A DNA stretch of 64,000 nt. Source: Arthrobacter sp. M2012083 (GTDB lineage Bacteria > Actinomycetota > Actinomycetes > Actinomycetales > Micrococcaceae). The stretch lies in contig NZ_AKKK01000003.1 of the NCBI RefSeq assembly GCF_000281065.1, positions 62,001-126,000 of the forward strand. The letters are read 5' to 3'. Both the position numbers and the translations under genes were made by a program. The notes under the pieces are model-generated. The model saw only the letters and a list, made by a program, of their open reading frames with translations, did not search any database and was not told the origin of the DNA. Positions within the stretch are counted from its first letter, which is position 1; the number at the start of each line of letters is the position of its first letter. Below are positions 50,422-59,264 of this stretch, piece after piece.

Positions 50422-52314
50422 GTGTCTTTTCTGAGCATCCGGCACTGGCGTGCGTCCGCCATGGCGATAATTGCAACACTGACGGCATCACTGGTGTTGG
50501 GAATGGTTCCGGCGCAGGCCGTGGGCTTGACCCCTCATGCCGTTCGTGCGGAGACGGCAAGCGGAACGACGGGCGGTTCGATCAGCGGAACCGTTACTGT
50601 CCGTTCAAATGTGGACCTGGGGTCGGTCTCCGTCTTTGCGATTAATCTCTATAGTCCGTCCTCCAACGCTCCGTCAGGAATGGTGAACCCCGACGGTACC
50701 TATACGCTTCCCAGCCTGCCGGCCGCAGAATACAAGGTCTATTTCCATTCCAGCGACCCCGGGTGGACGCGTATGGAAGTCTATGGCGGCTCGGACCTGA
50801 GCACCTACACTCCGGTGCTGGTCAACGAGGGACAGGACGTCACGGGAATCGACCAAAACATGAGCGGCGGAAGGATCCAAGGCCGGGTCCAGATGCCCTA
50901 CTACGTGGATACCACCACCGTGGTCGTCGAGGCTTTGGACTCCTCCGGAGCCGTAGTAGCTTCAGAATTTCCAAGCACCGGCGGCCACTACGATCTCAAG
51001 GGACTCCCCAGCGGCGACTACAAAATCCGGGCCAGCGGTGGCGTCCTTACTTCCTGGCATGGAGGAGGGGCCTCGTTCGCTGAGGCCGCCACTATCTCCA
51101 TTGAGGGCGAGCAGGATGTCTACAACGCAGATCTGGCCGGTGATCCCGGCGCCAGCATCAGTGGCTGGGTTTCCAGCTCGTGGCCCTCAACGGGCGCGGG
51201 CTCGCATAGGGTCTCTGTCCATGACCTCGCTGGCAAAGTAGTGAAGGACGTCCCGGTTAATAGCAGTTATTACACCGTCAGCGGACTTCAGCCCGGCCAA
51301 TACAAGCTTGCGTTGGATATGGTGGCCGTCACCAGCGCCCACCAGGCGAAGAGTTCGTATGAGGGGCAGTACTACAGCGGTGTGAGTGAGGACAAGGGTC
51401 CCGGTCCTGCGCAGACGATCACCCTCACGGCGAATGAGCAGAAAACCCGTTTCGATTTCGCCGGCACGGATGGCGGGAGCATGAAGGGATACCTCCGCGA
51501 TGCCAGCGGCCATCCTTTGCCGTTCGGGGTTGTCGAGGCATACACCCGTGACGGTGCGCTCGTGACGAGGAAAGCCGTCACGGATGCCCAGGGTAGGTTC
51601 GAAATCACGGGCCTGACCACCGGGTCGTACCGTCTCCGCGGCAACACGACGAATGTGCGCTTCGCTGGTCTCACCTACTCAGGAAGCGTCGCGGAGCAGT
51701 CCGAGGCCAAAGAAATCGCGGTCAGCAGCGGTACCCAGACCGACGTCGGTACAGTGGGCTATTGGTCCCGCGCCAACTTCACCGACGTCTTCGAAGGCCA
51801 ACAGTTCGACCACCAGATCAGTTGGATGAAGTCCACCGGCATCTCCACGGGCTGGCCGGACGCCACCTTCCGCCCTTTGCTGTCCGTGAATCGTGACGCC
51901 ATGGCTGCGTTCCTCTACCGGTTGGCTGGGCAACCCGCGTTTACGCCTCCGGCTACGTCGCCTTTCGTGGACGTCCCCACGACCAACCAGTTCTATAAGG
52001 AAATCGCGTGGCTCGCGTCCACCAAGATTTCGGGCGGTTGGCCGGACAACACTTTCCGGCCCGTGGAGCCAGTGAACCGCGACGCGATGGCTGCGTTCTT
52101 GTACCGCTTCTCCAAAGTCACGGGCTTTGAGCCGCCGGCCACCTCGCCGTTTACCGACGTCCCGGCCAATGGCCAGTTCTACAAGGAAATCGCTTGGTTG
52201 GCTTCCACGGAAATCAGCACCGGCTGGGAGGATCACACTTTCCGGCCTGTCACACCCGTCAACCGTGACGCCATGGCTGCCTTCATGTACAGGTTCAACG
52301 CACTGGACAAGTAG
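50422..52314 (+). CDS. Secreted Cna-B/carboxypeptidase-regulatory repeat protein with three SLH domains
   Basis: The 630-residue protein has an N-terminal signal peptide (~1-33), four to five beta-sandwich repeats of carboxypeptidase regulatory type (GGSISGTVTV..., GGRIQGRVQM..., GASISGWVSS..., GGSMKGYLRD...), and three C-terminal SLH-like repeats containing GWPDATFRP, GWPDNTFRP and GWEDHTFRP, each followed by NRDAMAAF. Such proteins are surface-attached adhesins or structural proteins. GTG 50422 follows GGGGGAAA. A terminator follows the stop. Confidence 0.85.
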   Translation: MSFLSIRHWRASAMAIIATLTASLVLGMVPAQAVGLTPHAVRAETASGTTGGSISGTVTVRSNVDLGSVSVFAINLYSPSSNAPSGMVNPDGTYTLPSLPAAEYKVYFHSSDPGWTRMEVYGGSDLSTYTPVLVNEGQDVTGIDQNMSGGRIQGRVQMPYYVDTTTVVVEALDSSGAVVASEFPSTGGHYDLKGLPSGDYKIRASGGVLTSWHGGGASFAEAATISIEGEQDVYNADLAGDPGASISGWVSSSWPSTGAGSHRVSVHDLAGKVVKDVPVNSSYYTVSGLQPGQYKLALDMVAVTSAHQAKSSYEGQYYSGVSEDKGPGPAQTITLTANEQKTRFDFAGTDGGSMKGYLRDASGHPLPFGVVEAYTRDGALVTRKAVTDAQGRFEITGLTTGSYRLRGNTTNVRFAGLTYSGSVAEQSEAKEIAVSSGTQTDVGTVGYWSRANFTDVFEGQQFDHQISWMKSTGISTGWPDATFRPLLSVNRDAMAAFLYRLAGQPAFTPPATSPFVDVPTTNQFYKEIAWLASTKISGGWPDNTFRPVEPVNRDAMAAFLYRFSKVTGFEPPATSPFTDVPANGQFYKEIAWLASTEISTGWEDHTFRPVTPVNRDAMAAFMYRFNALDK

Positions 52315-52322
52315 GGACAACG

Positions 52323-52359
52323 AAATGCCCGGCATGTCAGGAGGACGTGCCGGGCATTT
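52323..52359. terminator. Bidirectional rho-independent terminator
   Basis: Arms 52323-52334 and 52348-52359 form a 12-bp stem with an A-tract and T-tract at the ends. It lies between the convergent SLH protein gene and the MFS transporter gene. Confidence 0.8.
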
Positions 52360-52417
52360 CCGCGCTTCAGGCCCGGTAAGCGGGAAGGAGCGCTGGGCTT
52401 ACTTTTGTGCTGGGGTT

Positions 52418-53749
52418 TTAGTGAACTTGCTTGTGCAGGCCGAGCTCCGTGGTGGGAGTTTTGGCTGATTCGCGGGCGGTCATGGCCGACACAGCTGCGA
52501 TCACACAGATCACCGCGGTGAAGATCGAGATCTGTACCCATCCGCCGGGCTTGGTGCCACCCAAGGCTGTGACGATGGCCGGTGCGAAGCCTGCCATGAG
52601 GAAGCCCAACTGGGTGCCAATGGCCAAGCCGGAGAAACGGACCTTGGTGCTGAACATTTCGCCGTAGAAGGACGGCCATACGGCGTTGGCGGCGGCGTAT
52701 CCGAAGGAGAAGAACACCACGGATACCAGGAACATCAGCGGCACGTTGCCGCCTTCGAGGGTCAGCAGGAACACCGGCGTCATGATCGCGCTGGAAAGGG
52801 CTCCGTAGATGAACACGGGCTTGCGGCCGATCTTGTCCGAGAGCATGCCGAACAGCGGCTGTGTTCCCAGGGCAACCACGTTGGCTGCAACCACCAGCCA
52901 TAGCGTGATGGTGCTGTTGACGCCGGCAACATCCTGGGCGTACTTGATGGCCAGTGTTCCAAAGACCGTGCTCACTGCGGCGATGAAGGCGCAGCATACT
53001 ACGCGGAGGACATCGCGCCAGTGCAGCCGCAGGAGATCGGCAACGGGGAGCTTGGAAATTTCATTGTTCTTCTTGGCTTCCGCGAAGGCCGGCGGCTCGT
53101 GGAGGGTGCGGCGGATGAAGAACGCCACCAGAACCACCACGGCGCTCAACCAGAACGGAATACGCCAACCGATGCCGTACTTGATGTCGTCGGGCAGTGC
53201 TACCACCGGGATGAACACCAACGCAGCGAGGATCTGGCCGCCCTGGGTGCCGGTGAGGGTCCACGAGGTGAAGAAGGAACGGCGGTTGTCCGGGGCGTGC
53301 TCCAAAGTCATGGAGGAAGCACCGGCCTGCTCACCAGCTGCAGAAAGTCCCTGGCAAAGACGGGCGACAACCAACAGGATCGGGGCCCACCAGCCGATGG
53401 TCTTGAAATCGGGGAGGCAGCCGATCACGAAGGTTGCTGCGCCCATGAGGACCAGTGTGAACATGAGGACCTTCTGCCGGCCGATCCGGTCACCGAAGTG
53501 GCCCAGAATCACGGCGCCCACGGGGCGGGCGACATAGGCGAAGCCGAAGGTCGCGAATGACATGATGGCCGCGTTGGCATCGGCGGAGGGGAAGAACACG
53601 TGGGGGAAGATCAGGGCCGCGGCAGAACCGAAGATGAAGAAGTCGTAGTACTCGACGGCGCTGCCCAGGAAGCTGGCAAGCGCGGCTTTTTTGGGGGTTC
53701 CGGCGGTGGTTTCAGTGCCTGGCGTCGCTGACGGCATTGTTTGGCTCAT
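52418..53749 (-). CDS. MFS aromatic-acid/shikimate-type transporter
   Basis: The 443-residue metabolite:H+ symporter family protein has the start ASFLGSAVEYYDFFIFGSAAALIFPHVFFP and the loop GHFGDRIGRQKVL typical of ShiA-like carriers. It probably imports shikimate, quinate or dehydroshikimate for the catabolic operon downstream of the divergent IclR gene. ATG 53749 follows GAAGGAAC. Confidence 0.88.
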   Translation of the reverse strand: MSQTMPSATPGTETTAGTPKKAALASFLGSAVEYYDFFIFGSAAALIFPHVFFPSADANAAIMSFATFGFAYVARPVGAVILGHFGDRIGRQKVLMFTLVLMGAATFVIGCLPDFKTIGWWAPILLVVARLCQGLSAAGEQAGASSMTLEHAPDNRRSFFTSWTLTGTQGGQILAALVFIPVVALPDDIKYGIGWRIPFWLSAVVVLVAFFIRRTLHEPPAFAEAKKNNEISKLPVADLLRLHWRDVLRVVCCAFIAAVSTVFGTLAIKYAQDVAGVNSTITLWLVVAANVVALGTQPLFGMLSDKIGRKPVFIYGALSSAIMTPVFLLTLEGGNVPLMFLVSVVFFSFGYAAANAVWPSFYGEMFSTKVRFSGLAIGTQLGFLMAGFAPAIVTALGGTKPGGWVQISIFTAVICVIAAVSAMTARESAKTPTTELGLHKQVH

Positions 53750-53844
53750 GGGAGGTTCCTTCTGTGACGACGGTGTCGCGGATCTAGCTTCTGTGGGGAG
53801 ACCAGAGCGAGGTGCGGCCGGATCATCCCGAAAGTAACCACATG

Positions 53845-53944
53845 GTGAGAGCTACTTGTGCAATATAGCAATAGTGGCTGTGAGTGGGGTCACTTGTCAA
53901 GAGATGTCACCACCATCTAGAAATAGCTCTCACTATGTGAGAGC
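53845..53944. promoter_or_regulatory. IclR-type operator sites between transporter and regulator
   Basis: GCTCTCAC-TAT-GTGAGAGC at 53926-53944 is a perfect 8-bp inverted repeat just upstream of the IclR gene start (53953). A half-site GTGAGAGC recurs at 53845-53852, near the transporter. Autoregulation and control of the transporter are likely. Confidence 0.6.
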
Positions 53945-53952
53945 ATCGAGTT

Positions 53953-54723
53953 ATGAGTGTGAAAGAGGACACAAAGACCGACATGGTCGGCAAGGCCTTG
54001 AGCCTGTTGGTATTGCTGGGCAATGAACCCCGCGGGGCCAGTGCTGCGGACTTGGCGAGGAGTGCGAACCTTCCGTTCAGCACTACCTACCGACTCCTGG
54101 GTTCGCTGACCCGTGACGGCTTTGTGGATTACGAGCCCGATGGGCGCCGCTACCACCTGGGCTTGCGCGTGTTTCAGCTCGGGCAGAGGGTCTCCAATCA
54201 TCATGGTTTTGCTGCCACCGCGCTGCCCGTCCTCCAGCGCGTTACCGAGCGCACGAATGAGGCAACCATCTTGTCCGTGCGCGATGGCAACCATCACCTC
54301 ACTGTGAACAAGGTCGACGGGCCCAAGACTTTCCGCGTTACCAGCGACCCCGGGCATTTGGGTGCGCTGCACACCACCTCCGTTGGCAAGGCAATAGTGG
54401 CGTTCGAAGACGAGATAGAGCGAAAGAGGCTTCTCGAGGAGCTTCCCCTGGATCCGCTCACCGAACACTCCATCACTGACCGCGACAAGTTCCGGGACGA
54501 AATCGAGCGGGTGCGCCGCCAGGGGTATGCCGTCATGGATGAAGAAAATGAGATCGGCATGCGCGCTGTCGCCGTGCCGGTCCTCAACTCCCAGGGGCAT
54601 GCTTTCGCGTCGGTGGCCACGGCGGTGCCGGTGTTCCGCATGTCCATGGAGGAGTTGATCGCGCACGTGCCCACTCTTCAGGAAGCCGCAGCTGAACTCG
54701 CGGCCCGCCTGCCCCAGCGATGA
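53953..54723 (+). CDS. IclR family regulator of quinate/protocatechuate genes
   Basis: The 256-residue protein has a winged HTH (residues ~10-70, ASAADLARSANLPFSTTYRLLGSL) and an IclR effector domain with LHTTSVGKAIVAF and DPLTEHSITDRDKFRDEIERVRRQGYAVMDEENEIGMRAVAVPV. It lies between an aromatic-acid transporter and the shikimate-to-beta-ketoadipate operon, the usual site of PcaR/QuiR-type regulators. Start ATG 53953. The operator-like repeats upstream support autoregulation. Confidence 0.9.
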   Translation: MSVKEDTKTDMVGKALSLLVLLGNEPRGASAADLARSANLPFSTTYRLLGSLTRDGFVDYEPDGRRYHLGLRVFQLGQRVSNHHGFAATALPVLQRVTERTNEATILSVRDGNHHLTVNKVDGPKTFRVTSDPGHLGALHTTSVGKAIVAFEDEIERKRLLEELPLDPLTEHSITDRDKFRDEIERVRRQGYAVMDEENEIGMRAVAVPVLNSQGHAFASVATAVPVFRMSMEELIAHVPTLQEAAAELAARLPQR

Positions 54724-54820
54724 CCTCGTCGGCCGGCTCCGTTGTGAGGCCCGATTTGCATGCTAAGGGCAAGGCAAAGGGTGCAGAGTAGGCCCCGCAA
54801 CGCACCGCCCGTATGGCAAA

Positions 54821-54837
54821 TGTTCGCGATAAGAACA
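54821..54837 (+). promoter_or_regulatory. Operator-like repeat upstream of the quinate/pca operon
   Basis: TGTTC-N7-GAACA (54821-54837) is an inverted repeat 107 bp before the dehydrogenase ATG, near AT-rich -10-like DNA (TAATCT, 54864-54869). It is a candidate binding site for the adjacent IclR protein or another regulator. Confidence 0.35.
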
Positions 54838-54943
54838 AGCGTGCGGAATATGAACACTTGTAGTAATCTAAATAACACCCGGTCCGGCGGCGCCCCAGAA
54901 CAGCGCCAAAGACCCGTGGTGCTGAAGTCAAAGGAGCTTTAGG

Positions 54944-55858
54944 ATGAGCAACCGAGCCGAGTCCGTTCTGGTGGGCCTCATAGGCGAAGGTGTTACGCCC
55001 TCGCTCACGCCGCCCATGCACGAACGCGAAGCCGACGTACAGGGTCTTCGCCTGCTGTACCGCCCCCTGGACCTGCTGGAACTCGCATTGCCGGCCACCG
55101 CCGTCGGGGACCTCCTCACCGCAGCCCAGCGCATGGGCTTCAATGGCCTGAACATCACGCACCCGTGCAAGCAGCTGGTGCTTGAGCACCTGGATGAAAT
55201 TTCCGACGACGCCCGTCGCCTGGGTGCCGTCAATACGGTTCTCATCCAAGGCGGTCGGTTCATCGGCCACAACACAGACTTCTCCGGTTTTGGCGCAGCC
55301 CTTAGCAATGGCCTCCCTAACGCGAAACTGGACCGCGTGGTCCAGCTCGGTGCAGGCGGAGCCGGTTCCGCCGTAGCGTATGCGCTCCTCAAAGCCGGCG
55401 TCAGCACGCTGGACCTTGTGGACATGGATCCGGCCCGCGCCGCTGAACGCGCCGCCGAACTCGGCGGACTCTTCCCGGCGGTCACCGTCACGCCGCGCAC
55501 TACCGCAGAGCTAGGCGGGATCATGCCCCTCGCCGACGGCCTGGTTCACTGCACCCCCATCGGCATGGCCGCGCACCCCGGCCTGCCCCTCGACATCGAT
55601 CTCCTGGAAACGCGCCACTGGGTGGCGGACATCGTGTACCGCCCCATCGAAACGCAACTGGTCCGCGAGGCACGTGCCAAGGGCTGCGACGTCCTCGACG
55701 GAGGCCGGATGGCAGTGGGCCAGGCGGCCGATGCCTTCCAACTCATCACCGGACGCGAAGCCGATCGTGAACGGATGCGGGCGCACTTCCTGGAGCTGAT
55801 CGCAGTGGAAGACGCTGCGGCTGCGCTGACCCCCGAGCTGACGAAGGCGGGCAACTGA
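54944..55858 (+). CDS. Shikimate/quinate dehydrogenase family
   Basis: The 304-residue protein shows the AroE family layout: an N-terminal substrate domain (LIGEGVTPSLTPPMHEREAD; NGLNITHPCKQLVLEHLDE with the conserved Lys in THPCKQ) and a C-terminal NAD-binding domain with GAGGAGSAVAYALL. Its place at the head of a catabolic operon indicates oxidation of quinate/shikimate to 3-dehydroquinate/3-dehydroshikimate rather than biosynthesis. The stop overlaps the next gene (TGATG). Confidence 0.9.
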   Translation: MSNRAESVLVGLIGEGVTPSLTPPMHEREADVQGLRLLYRPLDLLELALPATAVGDLLTAAQRMGFNGLNITHPCKQLVLEHLDEISDDARRLGAVNTVLIQGGRFIGHNTDFSGFGAALSNGLPNAKLDRVVQLGAGGAGSAVAYALLKAGVSTLDLVDMDPARAAERAAELGGLFPAVTVTPRTTAELGGIMPLADGLVHCTPIGMAAHPGLPLDIDLLETRHWVADIVYRPIETQLVREARAKGCDVLDGGRMAVGQAADAFQLITGREADRERMRAHFLELIAVEDAAAALTPELTKAGN

Positions 55859-57729
55859 TGCGCACCGGAATCGCCACGGTCTGCCTGTCCGGCACGTTGA
55901 AGGAGAAGATGCAGGCCTGCGCCATCGCGGGCTTCGACGGCATCGAGATCTTCGAGCAGGACCTCGTCACGTCCCCGCACAGCCCTGAAGACGTCCGGAA
56001 AATGGCCGCCGACCTCGGTTTGGGATTGGACCTCTACCAACCGTTCCGGGATTTCGACGGCGTCACTCCGGACCTGCTCAAAGCCAACCTTCGCCGGGCT
56101 GATGCCAAGTTCAAGCTCATGTCCCGCTTGGGCATGGACACCATTCTGGTCTGCTCCAACGTAGCCACGGCAACCATCGACGACGACGAACTCCGCGCCT
56201 CCCAACTGGCCGAACTGGCCGGACTCGCAGGGGACCACGGCGTCAAGGTTGCCTACGAAGCGCTGGCCTGGGGCAAGTACGTCAACGACTATGAGCACGC
56301 GTACCGTCTGGTTGAAATGGTTGACCACCCTAACCTCGGCACCTGCCTCGACTCGTTCCACATTCTGTCCCGGGACTGGGACACCGCGCCGATCGAGGAC
56401 ATCAACGCGGAGAAGATCTTCTTCGTCCAGGTTGCCGACGCCCCCAAGCTCTCCATGGACGTGCTGTCCTGGAGCCGTCACTACCGCGTTTTCCCGGGCG
56501 AAGGGCAGTTCGAACTCGCCAAGTTCATGGGCCACGTGGTCCGGGCCGGCTACACGGGTCCGGTATCCCTTGAGGTTTTCAACGACGTCTTCCGCCAGTC
56601 GGACACCGAGCGCACCGCCGTGGATGCCATGCGTTCCCTGATCTGGCTGGAGGAGCAGAGCGCCAAGTGGCTCGCAAGCACCTCAACGGATGCCGCGGCC
56701 GGTAACGGCAGCGGGTCCCGCCGTCGTTACCCCATGGAACTGGCCACGCTGCCCAAGGTGAACGAACCCGCCGGTTTCAACTTCGCCGAGGTCAAGGCGG
56801 ACGACACCGCGCAGCTGGAGAAGCTCCTGGGCCAGCTCGGCTTTGGATTCGAGGGCCGGCACCGCACCAAGGATGTCCAGCTGTGGACCATGGGCCAGGC
56901 CCGCGTGATCATCAACGAGCAAGCGGCATCGCACTCGGAACCGGCTATCGCCGCTTTGGGGTTCGACGTCGATTCGCCAGTGATTGCCTCCGCTCGCGCC
57001 CAGCAACTCAAGGCACCGGTAGTGGCCCGCAAGGTTCAGGCCGACGAGGAAGTCTTCCAAGGCATCTCCGCCCCGGACTCCACGGAGATCTTCCTCTGCC
57101 AGGGCAGCCCGGATGGCACCGCGGCGTGGACGCATGAGTTCGGCGAAGGGCTGGAGCGCTCCGCAGCGCCGCAGAACGCTGTCATTGACCACGTGAACCT
57201 CGCCCAGCCTTGGCAGCACTTTGACGAAGCTGTCCTCTTCTACACCAGTGCCCTTGCCCTTGAACCACAGCCGTTCGCCGAGGTCCCGAGCCCCAGTGGG
57301 CTGGTTCGCTCGCAGGTCATGGAGACCAGCAACGGAGCGGTCAGGCTGGTCTTGAACCTGGCACCCGCGCAGCAGGCACAAGCAGCCCGCAAAACGTACC
57401 AGGAACACATCGCCTTCGCTGTGGACGACCTCGTGGCGACTGCCCGGGACGCCCGCGACCGTGGCCTCGAATTCCTGCAGATTCCGGCCAACTACTACGA
57501 GGACCTGGACGCCCGATTCGATCTTGAACCCGGATTCCTGGCAACCCTCAAGGAGCTCAACCTCCTGTATGACCGGGACGCCAATGGCGAATTCCTCCAC
57601 TTCTACACCGCCACCGTGGGCAGTGTGTTCTTCGAAATGGTGGAACGTCGGGGTAACTACGACGGCTACGGGGCCCCCAACGCTCCAGTGCGACACGCCG
57701 TCCAATACGACTCGCTCCACCGGGTTTAG
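55858..57729 (+). CDS. 3-dehydroshikimate dehydratase, fused TIM-barrel and HPPD-like
   Basis: The 623-residue bifunctional-type protein joins an N-terminal sugar-phosphate isomerase-like TIM barrel (residues ~1-280, MRTGIATVCLSGTLKEKMQACAIAGFDGIEIF... with metal residues in YEALAWG, CLDSFH and LEVFND) to a C-terminal VOC/HPPD-like domain (~295-620, IDHVNLAQPW...HIAFAVDDL...FFEMVER). Such fusions convert 3-dehydroshikimate to protocatechuate. ATG 55858 overlaps the dehydrogenase TGA, and protocatechuate dioxygenase follows. Confidence 0.88.
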   Translation: MRTGIATVCLSGTLKEKMQACAIAGFDGIEIFEQDLVTSPHSPEDVRKMAADLGLGLDLYQPFRDFDGVTPDLLKANLRRADAKFKLMSRLGMDTILVCSNVATATIDDDELRASQLAELAGLAGDHGVKVAYEALAWGKYVNDYEHAYRLVEMVDHPNLGTCLDSFHILSRDWDTAPIEDINAEKIFFVQVADAPKLSMDVLSWSRHYRVFPGEGQFELAKFMGHVVRAGYTGPVSLEVFNDVFRQSDTERTAVDAMRSLIWLEEQSAKWLASTSTDAAAGNGSGSRRRYPMELATLPKVNEPAGFNFAEVKADDTAQLEKLLGQLGFGFEGRHRTKDVQLWTMGQARVIINEQAASHSEPAIAALGFDVDSPVIASARAQQLKAPVVARKVQADEEVFQGISAPDSTEIFLCQGSPDGTAAWTHEFGEGLERSAAPQNAVIDHVNLAQPWQHFDEAVLFYTSALALEPQPFAEVPSPSGLVRSQVMETSNGAVRLVLNLAPAQQAQAARKTYQEHIAFAVDDLVATARDARDRGLEFLQIPANYYEDLDARFDLEPGFLATLKELNLLYDRDANGEFLHFYTATVGSVFFEMVERRGNYDGYGAPNAPVRHAVQYDSLHRV

Positions 57730-57772
57730 GCCCGTAAACCAACAAGAACCCATCAACCGAAAGGAGCCGGCC

Positions 57773-58645
57773 GTGCCGCAAGAACAGACCGCACAAGCGC
57801 TCGAATCCGAGGAACTCGTGCCGCCCGCAGAGGCGCATGCCGCGCACGTTTCCCCCAAGAAGGTGGAAACCCAAGCGGACCTCAGCGCTGAGATGAAGGG
57901 CATCAGCGACCGCTATGCCGAGGCCCTGAAGAACGGCCGGGGTCCGGAGACCATGCCGCGCCTGGACTACGCGCCGTACCGCAGCAGCATCCTGCGCCAC
58001 CCCACCAAGAGCCTGCACCACGCGGACCCGGAGACCATTGAGCTCTACTCGCCCGCGTTCGGCCACCAGGACGTCCACGCGCTGGAATCCGACCTGACTA
58101 TCCAGCACAACGGCGAACCCCAAGGTGAGCGCATCATCGTTGCAGGCCGTGTCCTTGATGGTGACGGGCGCCCTGTTGCCGGCCAACTCGTGGAGATCTG
58201 GCAGGCCAACGCCGCCGGACGCTACATCCACAAGCGCGATCAGCACCCCGCGCCGCTGGACCCGAACTTCACCGGCGTCGGCCGTTGCATCACAGGTGAT
58301 GACGGCTCCTACAGCTTCACCACCATCAAGCCCGGCGCGTACCCGTGGAAGAACCACCTGAACGCCTGGCGTCCCGCGCACATCCACTTCTCCATGTTCG
58401 GCTCGGAATTCACGCAGCGCATCGTCACCCAGATGTACTTCCCGGGTGACCAGCTGTTCCCGCTTGACCCCATTTACCAGTCGATCGTGGACCAGGACGC
58501 CCGCGACCGCCTCGTGGCAGAGTACGACCATGAACTCACCAGCCCCGAGTGGGCGCTCGGCTACAAGTGGGACATCATCCTGACCGGCTCCAACCGGACC
58601 TGGACAGAGAACGAAGCATACGGCGACGCCGGGGACGAGGAGTAA
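57773..58645 (+). CDS. pcaH: Protocatechuate 3,4-dioxygenase beta subunit
   Basis: The 290-residue subunit carries the Fe(III) ligand set of intradiol dioxygenases: Tyr in AGRYIHKRD and in GAYPWKN, His in RPAHIHFS. It has an N-terminal ~70-residue extension rich in Ala/Glu that is usual in actinobacteria. With PcaG it opens the ring of protocatechuate to 3-carboxy-cis,cis-muconate. GTG 57773 follows AAAGGAG by 6 nt; a longer reading in the previous gene is rejected. Confidence 0.94.
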   Translation: MPQEQTAQALESEELVPPAEAHAAHVSPKKVETQADLSAEMKGISDRYAEALKNGRGPETMPRLDYAPYRSSILRHPTKSLHHADPETIELYSPAFGHQDVHALESDLTIQHNGEPQGERIIVAGRVLDGDGRPVAGQLVEIWQANAAGRYIHKRDQHPAPLDPNFTGVGRCITGDDGSYSFTTIKPGAYPWKNHLNAWRPAHIHFSMFGSEFTQRIVTQMYFPGDQLFPLDPIYQSIVDQDARDRLVAEYDHELTSPEWALGYKWDIILTGSNRTWTENEAYGDAGDEE

Positions 58646-58649
58646 GCGC

Positions 58650-59264
58650 ATGACCAAGCTGACACCCACACCGGGCCAGACTGTAGGCCCTTTCTACGGC
58701 TACGCACTTCCCTTCAAGAAGGACAACGAACTGCTGGCACCAGGCAGCCCCGGCAGCATCCGCCTGCAGGGCACGGTGTACGACGGCTCCGGCAGCACCA
58801 TCCCGGACGCCATCCTGGAAATCTGGCAGCCGGATTCCGACGGCAACATCGTCCAGCGCACCGGCTCCCTGGTCCGCGACGGCTACACGTTCACCGGTTG
58901 GGGTCGCGGCTCCGTGGGCAACTCCGGCGTGTACACATTCACCACCGTCAACCCCGGCCCCACGGCACCCGGCGCTGCGGCCTTCATCTCCGTGGCCGTC
59001 TTCGCCCGCGGCCTCATGAACCGCCTCTTCACCCGCGTGTACCTGCCGGAAAACGAGGAAGCATTGGCCAACGACCCTCTGCTGAGCTCCCTGGAACCTG
59101 AACGTCGTAAGACGCTTATCGCCCGCCGCGACCCCGACGGCGGCCTCACCTGGGACATCCGCCTGCAGGGAGGCGATGAGACGGTCTTCCTGGACTTCCA
59201 GCAGGACGGCTCGCTGGAAACCAGCGTCAACGCCGATCACTCTGCAAGGGACAACAAGGCATGA
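58650..59264 (+). CDS. pcaG: Protocatechuate 3,4-dioxygenase alpha subunit
   Basis: The 204-residue subunit shows the intradiol fold (TPGQTVGPFYGYALPF; LQGTVYDGSGSTIPDAILEIWQPDSDG) but lacks the complete iron ligand set, as alpha subunits do. It starts 4 bp after pcaH and ends overlapping pcaB by ATGA (59261-59264). It forms the dimeric unit of the dioxygenase with PcaH. Confidence 0.94.
   Translation: MTKLTPTPGQTVGPFYGYALPFKKDNELLAPGSPGSIRLQGTVYDGSGSTIPDAILEIWQPDSDGNIVQRTGSLVRDGYTFTGWGRGSVGNSGVYTFTTVNPGPTAPGAAAFISVAVFARGLMNRLFTRVYLPENEEALANDPLLSSLEPERRKTLIARRDPDGGLTWDIRLQGGDETVFLDFQQDGSLETSVNADHSARDNKA

Noticed and set aside
56683..57903. 406-residue reading frame antisense to the dehydroshikimate dehydratase fusion
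   Set aside because: Shadow of a well-supported gene; no recognisable domain.
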